Shown here piece by piece: positions 33,781 through 40,233 of a stretch of 40,233 nucleotides of DNA. Origin of the DNA: Aequorivita vladivostokensis (lineage in GTDB: Bacteria; Bacteroidota; Bacteroidia; Flavobacteriales; Flavobacteriaceae); contig NZ_JSVU01000014.1 of the NCBI RefSeq assembly GCF_000952855.1, positions 1 to 40,233 on the forward strand. Reading direction: 5' to 3'. A model generated the notes under the pieces. That model was given only the letters and a program-made list of their open reading frames with translations. It made no database searches and was not told the origin of the DNA. Every line of letters begins with the position of its first letter. Within the stretch, counting starts at the first letter, position 1. A program made the translations under genes and the position numbers.

Positions 33781-34086
33781 ATGACCAATTCTCAACGCTT
33801 CAAATTTCCAAAAACAGTCCTTTTCGGAATAACAGCACTATATATCGTATTGATGGTGGCCACTTATTTTCTTTACTACAAAGAACCCGTAATTGTCTGT
33901 GCCCAGCGTATGTTGTCTGCCCAGGCAATTGCACTGTTATTTCAAGTGGCGCTCAATTATATAAATTACCACTCAAAAAATAAAATCGTAATATTGGCCA
34001 CGCTTTTTGTAAGTGCAATGCTTTTTCTCGGAGCACTTACGGCTTTCTTCAATCTCGGAATGATGTGTGAGCTTTACGGATTTTGA
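33781..34086 (+). CDS. Hypothetical small membrane protein
   Basis: I do not recognise this 101-residue protein. It has three likely transmembrane segments: about 12-32 (VLFGITALYIVLMVATYFLY), 42-60 (MLSAQAIALLFQVALNYI) and 68-92 (IVILATLFVSAMLFLGALTAF). Cys residues lie near the first loop (IVCAQRM) and in the last residues (MMCELYGF). I chose ATG 33781 because the promoter lies directly upstream and the segment before it is not hydrophobic or conserved in character. The glycosyltransferase gene follows after 50 bases and could share the transcript. The function cannot be stated. Confidence 0.7.
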   Translation: MTNSQRFKFPKTVLFGITALYIVLMVATYFLYYKEPVIVCAQRMLSAQAIALLFQVALNYINYHSKNKIVILATLFVSAMLFLGALTAFFNLGMMCELYGF

Positions 34087-34109
34087 CCAACCGATAGATT
34101 TTTTTATTC

Positions 34110-34144
34110 CGAAACCTGTAATTCGAAACCAAAAACTTGAAACA
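34110..34144 (+). repeat. 7-nt periodic tract at the glycosyltransferase start
   Basis: Units CGAAACC, TGTAATT, CGAAACC, AAAAACT, TGAAACA run through the TTG start codon (34137). Two units are identical and 14 bases apart; the rest are loosely related. Confidence 0.4.
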
Positions 34145-35351
34145 ACTTTTAATTATCGGCCACACCTTTCCCGAGCCCAGCACCACTGCTGCGGGTAGTA
34201 GGATGATGCAGTTGATCGAATTATTCAAGGAAGAAAAGTACCAAATCACCTTTGCCAGTACAGCTGCCGTTTCCGAAAAGACCGCAGACCTTCAAGGGCG
34301 GCATATTTCAATAGAAAATATAAAGTTGAATGATGTTTCCTTTGATGAATTTATAAAAAAATTGAACCCCGAAATCGTCGTTTTTGACCGCTACATAACC
34401 GAGGAACAATTCGGCTGGCGGGTTTCGGAAAATTGCCCAAATGCCTTAAAAATTCTCGATACCGAAGATTTACATTTTCTGCGAAAGGCTAGGGAAGAGG
34501 CGGTAAAGAATGTCAAAACTATTTCTGAAGCAAATCTATTTTCAGAAACCGCCAAACGCGAACTGGCCAGCATCCTGAGATGCGATCTGTCGCTTATTAT
34601 TTCAGAATATGAAATGGAACTGTTACAAAACAGGTTTAAGATTGCTTCGGAAATACTTTATTATTTGCCGTTTTTGGTAGCAGCAGTTTCAGAAAGCACT
34701 CCCGCTTTTGAGGAGCGCCAAAACTTTTTCGCCATCGGCAATTTGCTGCATGCGCCCAATGTAGATTCGGTGCTGCAACTGAAAAAACTTTGGCCGGAAA
34801 TAAGACAACAGCTTCCCGATGCCGAATTGCATATTTACGGAGCCTATGCCCCGCAACAAGTGCTTCAGCTAAATAATATAAAAGAAGGTTTTCTCATTAA
34901 GGGGTGGGCAGATGATTTAGAGATTGTGATGAAAACCTATCGCGTGCAATTGGCTCCCCTACGGTTTGGTGCCGGTTTAAAGGGAAAACTTTTGGATGCC
35001 ATGCGCTTTGGCTTGCCCTCGGTAACCACGGAAATCGGAGCGGAAGGAATGTGCGGCGAGCTTTCTTTCGGCGGAATGATTTCTACTTCAAAAGAGAAAT
35101 TCATCGATGCCTCAATTCAATTATATTCCCGGCAATACCTTTGGAGCAAAGCCCAACAAAACGGGTTCAACATCATTGAAAATCGTTTTCAAAAAAAAAT
35201 GTTTTCCGAAGTTTTCAAAAAGCACCTCCGAACGCTTTCGGCACAGCTTGAACAACACCGGCGGGAAAACTTTTTTGGGCAGATACTGCAGCACCACACG
35301 TTGCAGAGCACTAAATATTTGGCGAAGTGGATTGAAGCAAAAGGAAAATAA
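34137..35351 (+). CDS. GT4-like (GT-B fold) glycosyltransferase, TTG start
   Basis: A 404-residue glycosyltransferase. The N-terminal half begins KQLLIIGHTFPEPSTTAAGS, a GT-B acceptor-domain start with a Gly-rich loop. The C-terminal half has the nucleotide-sugar domain with NLLHAPNVDSVLQL, AELHIYGAYAPQQV, FLIKGWADDLEIVM and LAPLRFGAGLKGKLLDAMRFGLPSV, which matches the GT4 LAP.R.GaG.K.ke.ma.G.P pattern. The start must be TTG at 34137: no ATG lies upstream in frame near it, and the conserved first strand begins directly after. Likely role is adding sugars to surface glycans or to glycosylated exported proteins; donor and acceptor are unknown. No other polysaccharide genes are close. Confidence 0.85.
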   Translation: MKQLLIIGHTFPEPSTTAAGSRMMQLIELFKEEKYQITFASTAAVSEKTADLQGRHISIENIKLNDVSFDEFIKKLNPEIVVFDRYITEEQFGWRVSENCPNALKILDTEDLHFLRKAREEAVKNVKTISEANLFSETAKRELASILRCDLSLIISEYEMELLQNRFKIASEILYYLPFLVAAVSESTPAFEERQNFFAIGNLLHAPNVDSVLQLKKLWPEIRQQLPDAELHIYGAYAPQQVLQLNNIKEGFLIKGWADDLEIVMKTYRVQLAPLRFGAGLKGKLLDAMRFGLPSVTTEIGAEGMCGELSFGGMISTSKEKFIDASIQLYSRQYLWSKAQQNGFNIIENRFQKKMFSEVFKKHLRTLSAQLEQHRRENFFGQILQHHTLQSTKYLAKWIEAKGK

Positions 35352-35517
35352 TATTCTTTTTGGCCAAAAGCGTTCAATTCAAAAAAGGCAGATAAATCTT
35401 TAATTTTTTGCTTGAAGTTTTTCCGCTTGATCATCGCGAATAACCAAGCTTAACACAAACTTCACTATTATTAAAATGCTGCTGCTTATATTGGTGATTA
35501 ATCAAAATTAGAAAACA

Positions 35518-35916
35518 ATGAACATCACATTAGAGCAAGCAGAAAAAGTAATAGCCGCAGCAAAAAAGAAAGCGGTAGATATAGATACCAAGATGAACAT
35601 ATGCGTAGTTGATGGCGGCGCCAACCAAGTTGCCTTTGCACGTATGGATGGCGCGTGGTTGGGCTCTGCCGATATTGCCCTTAAGAAAGCTAAAACCGCC
35701 CGATTTTTTGATATGCCAAGTGGCGAAATAGGAAAGCTCTCGCAGCCCGGCGAATCTCTCTACAATATTGAACACTCCAATGGCGGCCTCATTTCGTTTC
35801 CGGGCGGCGTATTGCTGAAAAACAACAAGGGTGAAATTATAGGCGCAGTAGGTGTAAGCGGAAGCTCTGTGGAAAACGACCATAGCGTGGCCACTGCAGG
35901 AGCTAACGCCCTATAG
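35518..35916 (+). CDS. GlcG/HbpS family heme-binding-like protein
   Basis: A 132-residue single-domain protein of the Haem_degrading (DUF336, GlcG/HbpS) family. Markers are [16 protein letters not shown] at the N-terminus, [34 protein letters not shown], the loop [27 protein letters not shown], and the C-terminal [14 protein letters not shown]. The family octamerises; some members bind heme or sense redox stress, and others have no known activity. No signal peptide is present, so it is cytosolic. It is monocistronic with its own terminator, and the 165 bases before it hold only a perfect palindrome TTTTGGCCAAAA at 35356-35367. Confidence 0.9.
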   Translation: MNITLEQAEKVIAAAKKKAVDIDTKMNICVVDGGANQVAFARMDGAWLGSADIALKKAKTARFFDMPSGEIGKLSQPGESLYNIEHSNGGLISFPGGVLLKNNKGEIIGAVGVSGSSVENDHSVATAGANAL

Positions 35917-35940
35917 AAACCAATTTACATACAAAATTGA

Positions 35941-35966
35941 AAAAGACTCCGCTTGGAGTCTTTTTT
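35941..35966 (+). terminator. Terminator after the GlcG/HbpS-like gene
   Basis: A perfect stem AAAAGACTCC / GGAGTCTTTT with loop GCTT and six T in all. On the minus strand the stem is followed by five T, so it may also end the convergent operon starting at 39038. Confidence 0.85.
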
Positions 35967-36025
35967 CGATTTATGTGATAGGAAGCGTCTAATTTTAGTA
36001 AAACGGCTTCGCTATAATTATAAAG

Positions 36026-37633
36026 TTACTTTTTAATAAAACGCTGCGATTTTAAGGTATTGCCATCTTGTATTTTCAGGATGTAATTGCCTGTTGCCAA
36101 AGTAGAAACGTCGATTGCGTTTGCATCCAATCGCGCACCCATCAATTTTCTGCCCTGCATATCAAAAATGGAATAGGAAGGGTTTGTAAAATCTGTTGTA
36201 TCGCCAAGGTTTAGAACGTGCTGTACCGGATTGGGATAAAGGATAAGATTGTTGGTAACACTCTCGTTCAAACCGAGTACGGTAGAGCCTTCCACCACCG
36301 AAATAACCTGATCTACCGCAACGTTTTCCAGAGTATCAACGATGCCAGAAGGCCAAGCAATGGTAAGGGTGGCAATCTCGGTATCTTGGCCAAGGCCGAA
36401 ATGTGTATTAAGCGTGCTCATATATTTAAACCCTTCGCCGCTGCGCACTTCGCGAATCTGTGTTCCCAATGCTGAGGTTATGGTAATCCGCGCCCCAATA
36501 CCGTTAATATTGCTCTCCATGCCTATGGTATTGATGGTAAGCCAGTGGTTTGAGTTTCCATCGTTATAGTAAATCTGTCCGCCCGTAAAAGAGTCAATAA
36601 AACCATCATTGTTCAGATCGCCCAAAGAACCGTTGTTGTTGGGCAATGCAAGTGGAATCAAGGTAAAGGTAAGGTCGCCATTGTTCAACAGAATATTTCC
36701 GTTAGAGGCAATGTCCGCATACCCATCATTGTTGAAATCATAGGTGCAGTTTTCAATTCCGGTGGTTGTTAAGGCGTGTATTCCCGTGGATGCCGAAATA
36801 TCCGTAAAAGTGCCGTCGCCATTGTTTCTGTTTAGCTTGTGGGTAAAGTTGGCGCTGCTGCTGCCTACAAATACGTCCAAATGGCCATCGTTGTCAAAAT
36901 CTGCCCACGCCGAAGACCACGTTTGCATATTGTCCTTCAATCCTGCCGTTTCTGCCACTTCCACAAAATTGCCCGCGCCATCATTTTGATATAGTTGGTT
37001 TTCACTTCGTTCGTTCACATCGCCATTTACGTTACATTTCGCAATAAAACAATCCATATCGCCATCGTTGTCATAATCTACCCATACGGAACCATAATTG
37101 CCGCCGGACGGATAGTCACCAATGTCGCCCTGGTGAAAGGTAAAAGTACCATCCCCATTGTTGATATAGTAAACACTCGGCGCCACGTCGTGACAAACAA
37201 AGGCATCCAAATGGCCGTCATTGTTTATGTCAACAAAGTTGGAACGCTGTGAAAAGACATACTGCGGAAAGCTGATTTCATCAAAACCATCACTATTGTT
37301 GGCCTGCATAAAAGTAACGCCATTACCGCCGGCATACAGTAGGTCGGTTTTGCCATTCTTGTCAAAATCAGCGGCCGAAAGGCTCCAAGAAGGTGTGTTG
37401 TCCGCAGGAGTGGTAGTAATATTCCGCTCCACGAAACTGCCGTCCGGTTGCTGATAATATATTTGAACGTTGGTTGCCGTTACGGAAACCACATCATCTA
37501 GAAAATCGCCGTTCATATCAACCGCGGCGCGTTCTGCACCATTTGTTGAAATAGGAGACGGGGTAAAGGATACTTGGGCGTGTGCCATTCCAAAGAACAG
37601 CAACAGCATTGATAGGGTAGAAATTTTATTCAT
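36026..37633 (-). CDS. FG-GAP/ASPIC (CRTAC1-like) repeat protein with T9SS domain
   Basis: A secreted 535-residue protein. The signal peptide is MNKISTLSMLLLFFGMAHAQ. Seven calcium-binding FG-GAP/VCBS repeats follow, with loops DMNGDFLDD (39-47), DFDKNGKTD (89-97), DINNDGHLD (135-143), DYDNDGDMD (186-194), DFDNDGHLD (245-253), DFNNDGYAD (299-307) and DLNNDGFID (339-347). Residues about 377-448 are an ASPIC/UnbV domain (IGARITITSALGTQIREV; AWPSGIVDTLENV). A T9SS type A domain (about 461-535, LILYPNPVQHVLNLGD) ends it. I chose the ATG at 37633: a longer in-frame start at 37711 would run into the upstream cytochrome gene and place a non-signal sequence in front of the signal peptide. It lies 16 bases after the cytochrome gene, so both form an operon. 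A surface adhesive role is inferred. Confidence 0.92.
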   Translation of the reverse strand: MNKISTLSMLLLFFGMAHAQVSFTPSPISTNGAERAAVDMNGDFLDDVVSVTATNVQIYYQQPDGSFVERNITTTPADNTPSWSLSAADFDKNGKTDLLYAGGNGVTFMQANNSDGFDEISFPQYVFSQRSNFVDINNDGHLDAFVCHDVAPSVYYINNGDGTFTFHQGDIGDYPSGGNYGSVWVDYDNDGDMDCFIAKCNVNGDVNERSENQLYQNDGAGNFVEVAETAGLKDNMQTWSSAWADFDNDGHLDVFVGSSSANFTHKLNRNNGDGTFTDISASTGIHALTTTGIENCTYDFNNDGYADIASNGNILLNNGDLTFTLIPLALPNNNGSLGDLNNDGFIDSFTGGQIYYNDGNSNHWLTINTIGMESNINGIGARITITSALGTQIREVRSGEGFKYMSTLNTHFGLGQDTEIATLTIAWPSGIVDTLENVAVDQVISVVEGSTVLGLNESVTNNLILYPNPVQHVLNLGDTTDFTNPSYSIFDMQGRKLMGARLDANAIDVSTLATGNYILKIQDGNTLKSQRFIKK

Positions 37634-37649
37634 AATAGTTAGTTTTAGT

Positions 37650-39038
37650 TTAATCACAAGGTTCTGCAAGCGAGTTGATCCATTCCTCCAAGATAGGCAG
37701 AAAATTCTCATCGGTTAAGGTTCGTCCATTCATGGGCATTCGGTATTCCTCCAAAGTGGTAGCTACTCTAAAATAGAGGATGGAATTATCGGCATCGCCG
37801 GGGGTAATGAGCTTGGCGCCGTCATAGCCCGGCACTTGCAGATCGGGCTCTACGCACACGCCCAGATTATCGTGTTCGTGGCTTTCCCTAAACGCCAAAC
37901 GCAGCGACCGAGCACCACAATGCCCGCCATATACGTGGCAGTGGGCGCAGTTGATATCAAAATAGGAACGTACGCGAGTTTCCAGGGTTTGGGAAATATC
38001 CTTCCAACTGGGAACGGTCTCCACATTTCCGGGAATTTCATCAGGTGCAATATAGCCCAGTGCCTCCCATTTGGCAAGCTGGTTCTCCATGCCATCGGCG
38101 TAGCTGTAAATGGAATTTAGGTTTTGTGGCTTTGGTGCTATGGGAATAATTTCGTCAAAGGACTTATGGCAGATAAAACACTCGGTTTCGGAAGGGATTC
38201 GGTAGTTTACCGATTTCGTTTCCCCGTTCTCAATCCATTCTATGGGCACGTTAAAGCCATAGCCCGTAGTATTCAATAGGGCCTCCTGTTGCGCCTCATC
38301 CCAGATGTAGTTGGCAAAAATCCACCCCTCTTCCTTTTTAATCAGCAAGCGCGTTTCTATGTTTTGGGTGGCATTGTTGGGCAGCACGTTTTCGTAATAA
38401 AAAGTTTTTATCAATACGCTTCCGGTGGGAAAGTTTAGGTTGTCGCCATCAGAAACATAAGTTGCCGAAACATTGTACGGCATCCACACAAAGCGTTTTT
38501 TGTGGGCATAGTCGGTAAAGAGCGTGTTTATGGGCTCGTAGGGCAAAACGCCATATACAGGCGAGAGGTCGGCAAGATTGCCTTCATAGAAATTATAGTC
38601 CGAAAGCTTTTCATACGGCACCGCGGCAAGGTCAAAATTCACGGGTGAAAATGGCAGCACGTTTATTGTTACCGTGGCGGTGGCGCAACTAAGGCCCGAG
38701 GGGTCGCAAACAGTATAATCAAAAGTAATCTCGCCCACAAAGCTTCCATCGGGTCGGTATTCCACGGTATCATCCAGAATATTTGTTGGCGTGCCGTTGT
38801 CTTTTACGGATACTGCTCCGCTCTGCGGGGCCGTAAGCGTAATGACGCCATTGGTGGGCACGTTGCTGTCGTTGGCCAGCACGGGAATTTCCAAAGTGGC
38901 ATTCTGGAAAACCTCGCCGCTATCTGCATTGGCAACAATGTTTAGGGGAATATACCCAGGGCCTTCATCGTCTTTACAGGCCTGCAGCGCAAGAACCGCG
39001 ACAAAGAGAAGGGTGATTCGGGAAAGTAAGGATTTCAT
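37650..39038 (-). CDS. SO2930-like diheme c-type cytochrome lipoprotein
   Basis: A 462-residue lipoprotein. The signal ends in VLALQAC with lipidated Cys21, followed by KDDE, which suits surface or outer-membrane sorting in Flavobacteriaceae. Residues about 32-130 form an Ig/cadherin-like module (VFQNATLEIPVLANDSNVPT ... GEITFDYTVCDPSG). The rest matches the diheme cytochrome family I know as SO2930 (TIGR03806): LSDYNFYEGNLADLSPVYGV, then two heme motifs CFICH (287-291) and CAHCH (364-368) and a likely Met ligand in YRMPMNG (about 432-439). Fusion with an N-terminal Ig-like domain is notable. A role in electron transfer to or from extracellular acceptors is inferred. It is the first gene of the operon with the FG-GAP protein. 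Confidence 0.85.
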   Translation of the reverse strand: MKSLLSRITLLFVAVLALQACKDDEGPGYIPLNIVANADSGEVFQNATLEIPVLANDSNVPTNGVITLTAPQSGAVSVKDNGTPTNILDDTVEYRPDGSFVGEITFDYTVCDPSGLSCATATVTINVLPFSPVNFDLAAVPYEKLSDYNFYEGNLADLSPVYGVLPYEPINTLFTDYAHKKRFVWMPYNVSATYVSDGDNLNFPTGSVLIKTFYYENVLPNNATQNIETRLLIKKEEGWIFANYIWDEAQQEALLNTTGYGFNVPIEWIENGETKSVNYRIPSETECFICHKSFDEIIPIAPKPQNLNSIYSYADGMENQLAKWEALGYIAPDEIPGNVETVPSWKDISQTLETRVRSYFDINCAHCHVYGGHCGARSLRLAFRESHEHDNLGVCVEPDLQVPGYDGAKLITPGDADNSILYFRVATTLEEYRMPMNGRTLTDENFLPILEEWINSLAEPCD

Positions 39039-39429
39039 AATAAGGGTAGGTAGTTTTAGAATAATAGGCGAACTATTTTTTTCGGAAGTGATAAATGTAA
39101 GAAAAACTTATTGTTCCGAAACAAATGTTTCTAAGGTTTTAAAAATTAGTACGATAAAATCAAGGATTTAAGAGAATTGTTTTAATTGCCATAATTACTG
39201 CACTTACATTCCCGCTGCCGCCACACTTTACCGCAGAAACCCCACGCTGCCTTTGCATTAACGTATTGCGGTAGAGGAGAAGAAGGTGTTGAAAACTAAG
39301 GTGGAAACCTTGATGTAGGTGATTGTGAAATAAACTTTATATTTGGGGAGGCATGCTGTTGCGCACATGTGCGGGATAGCAGCAATAAGATTTTAAAAAC
39401 ATGCGTATATAAACATGTTAGCCTACATT
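39039..39429. other. 391-base intergenic region
   Basis: No gene is visible. On the cytochrome side (39039-39131) lie an inverted repeat at 39080-39121 and GAAACAAATGTTTC at 39118-39131. A GC-richer patch at 39200-39275 contains TACCGCA (39229-39235) and TGCGGTA (39267-39273), an inverted pair. TATATTTG at 39338-39345 fits a -7 box, with TTG 25 bases upstream. A perfect palindrome CGCACATGTGCG lies at 39362-39373, inside outer arms TGCTG / CAGCA. Confidence 0.6.
39080..39121 (-). promoter_or_regulatory. Leader inverted repeat of the cytochrome operon
   Basis: TTTCGGAA (39080-39087) and TTCCGAAA (39114-39121) form a perfect 8-bp inverted repeat with a 26-base loop, 42 bases upstream of the cytochrome start. 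No T run follows on the minus strand, so it is not a terminator. It could be a leader hairpin or an operator. Confidence 0.35.
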
Positions 39430-39430
39430 A
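39416..39430 (+). repeat. Left inverted repeat bracketing an accessory ORF
   Basis: TGTTAGCCTACATTA matches the reverse complement of 39919-39933 at 14 of 15 bases. Its last base is the A of the ORF's start codon. The segment GTTAGCC is one base from the integron attC core GTTRRRY. Confidence 0.6.
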
Positions 39431-39921
39431 TGAAAACCGAACAAACATTTAAAACTAAAACTGGATTTTGTCACATTCTAACTGACAAAATTGTTCTGAC
39501 TCGAAACGGAATTGTCGGAAATGTGGCGGAATTGACAAATGGAAAAAGCATATATCGGACTTTAGCTATTTACGGAGTTTTTGCAATATTTATGCTTTAT
39601 TATGCATATCAAAGTTTTGTAAATCAAGAATGGTTTTGGACAATAATGTTTGGCGGAATTGGAATATATCTGATTTATAATGTAATCAAAAGTTCTAACT
39701 ATTCTGCAACACCAATTATTGAGCGGAATAAAATAAAAAACGTGGAATTTAAGCCAGCCAAAAAGTTCTTGACCAGAAGCTATTTTAAAGTTGACTTTGA
39801 ACAAATTGATGGAAAAATAAAAAGCCGACTTATTATGCTTCCTGGTTCAATGAACAATGGAACAGACGAAACCGAAAAAGCACTTGAAATTATGAAAAGT
39901 GAAGGACTAATAAAAAAATAA
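39430..39921 (+). CDS. Hypothetical membrane protein (accessory ORF)
   Basis: A 163-residue protein without a known function. The N-terminus is hydrophilic (KTEQTFKTKTGFCHILTDKI), followed by two transmembrane segments (about 46-62, RTLAIYGVFAIFMLYYAY, and about 70-88, WTIMFGGIGIYLIYNVI). A cytosolic basic domain with beta character follows (IKNVEFKPAKKFLTRSYFKV; KSRLIMLPGS). The layout resembles small membrane proteins with a PH-like domain. I recall similar flavobacterial sequences, some carrying a misleading purine-synthesis name; there is no such enzyme motif here. I start at ATG 39430 rather than the in-frame ATG at 39415, which lies partly in the flanking repeat. The ORF is visibly more A/T-rich than its neighbours and is bracketed by inverted repeats, which suggests acquisition. 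Confidence 0.7.
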   Translation: MKTEQTFKTKTGFCHILTDKIVLTRNGIVGNVAELTNGKSIYRTLAIYGVFAIFMLYYAYQSFVNQEWFWTIMFGGIGIYLIYNVIKSSNYSATPIIERNKIKNVEFKPAKKFLTRSYFKVDFEQIDGKIKSRLIMLPGSMNNGTDETEKALEIMKSEGLIKK

Positions 39922-39933
39922 CGTAGGCTAACA
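39919..39933 (+). repeat. Right inverted repeat bracketing an accessory ORF
   Basis: TAACGTAGGCTAACA is the inverted partner of 39416-39430 (14 of 15 bases) and starts with the ORF's own stop codon. GGCTAAC within it is one base from the inverse attC core RYYYAAC. The sequence ACCGGTAACCGTTGCACAAC follows. Confidence 0.6.
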
Positions 39934-40012
39934 CCGGTAACCGTTGCACAACCCCTTAATTTTTTTAGATCTGAACCAATATAAGCCGTTTTAAGCGGCC
40001 TTGCTTTTTTGG

Positions 40013-40233
40013 TCAGGCTTGAGAATGAACCAAATTTGGTGCCTTTAAAAAATGCCATGCTACATTCTGAAGCACTATTTTTGGCAAAAAATATAAAACC
40101 AGGCTTTCCGCCCCGCTCTTTGCGCGTTTTTGGATAAACTTGAGGTATTTCTTGAGGTTGTAGGCCATTGCCGAGAGGTGCATGCATTTATTGGCCTGTT
40201 TAATGCCAATGGTATTGACCTTGCGAAGCCCCA
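40013..40233 (-). CDS. IS1182-like transposase, C-terminal part only
   Basis: The minus-strand frame is open from the window edge to a TGA at 40013, giving 72 residues that begin GLRKVNTIGIKQANKCMHLS and continue AMAYNLKKYLKF. This is the C-terminal end of a DDE transposase of the IS1182/IS5 type, where an R-K/H-V-x-T-x-G-I/L-x-x-x-N-K motif precedes the final helix AYNLKK. The catalytic DDE residues lie outside the window, so I cannot tell whether the element is intact. A longer frame on the same strand (40187 to 39780) overlaps it in another register and is not the gene. The IS end probably lies near 39945-39960, but no matching terminal repeat can be seen from one side. Confidence 0.7.
   Translation of the reverse strand, partial: GLRKVNTIGIKQANKCMHLSAMAYNLKKYLKFIQKRAKSGAESLVLYFLPKIVLQNVAWHFLKAPNLVHSQA

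Noticed and set aside
35356-35367. TTTTGGCCAAAA palindrome as a terminator
   Set aside because: The stem has no loop, is mainly A/T and is not followed by a T run; it may be a chance palindrome.
37634-37711. N-terminal extension of the FG-GAP protein
   Set aside because: It would overlap the cytochrome gene by more than 60 bases and put 26 residues before a clean signal peptide.
39780-40187. Open frame of 135 codons on the minus strand near the right end
   Set aside because: It overlaps the accessory ORF and the transposase frame in another register and has no recognisable domain.

Overview
This window is chromosomal DNA of a member of the Bacteroidota, almost certainly family Flavobacteriaceae; the genus cannot be fixed from the sequence alone. 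The evidence is proteins with type IX secretion (T9SS) C-terminal sorting domains, lipoproteins whose signal cysteine is followed by acidic residues, a TonB-dependent receptor of the flavobacterial barrel type, DUF4295 behind rpmB-rpmG, and promoters of the Bacteroidota form TTTG-N17-21-TAnnTTTG with little use of Shine-Dalgarno sequences. No rRNA, tRNA, CRISPR array or phage gene was seen.

Layout. 1-1751: 5' part of a large secreted adhesin-like protein (minus strand, runs off the left edge). 1940-3832: htpG. 4053-6049: TetR-like regulator translationally coupled to an ABC1/AarF kinase, with a near-copy of its promoter/operator region just after the operon. 6224-9823: S9 peptidase and a stand-alone ketoacyl-ACP synthase III. 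10019-14606: TonB-dependent receptor, a possible structured RNA upstream of it, a CoA-binding protein and a sodium:solute symporter. 14741-19062: BNR-repeat T9SS protein, recR, glycosyltransferase. 19206-23630: 2-oxo acid dehydrogenase E2, DnaQ-like exonuclease, FAH-family hydrolase, HPt protein, cinA. 23708-25829: rpmB-rpmG-DUF4295, then ftsY and a small membrane protein. 25948-29330: second S9 peptidase diverging from rimO. 29443-33645: LytTR two-component operon diverging from a beta-helix-like lipoprotein. 33781-35916: small membrane protein, glycosyltransferase, HbpS/GlcG-like protein. 36026-39038: operon of a diheme cytochrome lipoprotein and an FG-GAP/ASPIC T9SS protein. 39039-40233: an AT-rich accessory ORF enclosed by inverted repeats, next to the 3' end of an IS1182-like transposase.

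Most of the window is ordinary core and envelope genome. The signals that gene calls do not explain are: (1) 7-nt periodic leader sequences that run up to or through the start codons of at least five unrelated genes; (2) a duplicated promoter/operator module flanking the TetR-ABC1 operon, the second copy followed only by about 75 nt of non-coding sequence and a terminator; (3) a two-hairpin, terminator-ended element upstream of the TonB receptor; (4) 10-bp direct repeats exactly 21 bp apart upstream of the LytTR system; (5) 15-bp inverted repeats (14/15 matched) that bracket one ORF from start to stop next to an IS. No convincing new defence or metabolic system was found. Points 1, 2 and 5 are the best leads for undescribed biology.
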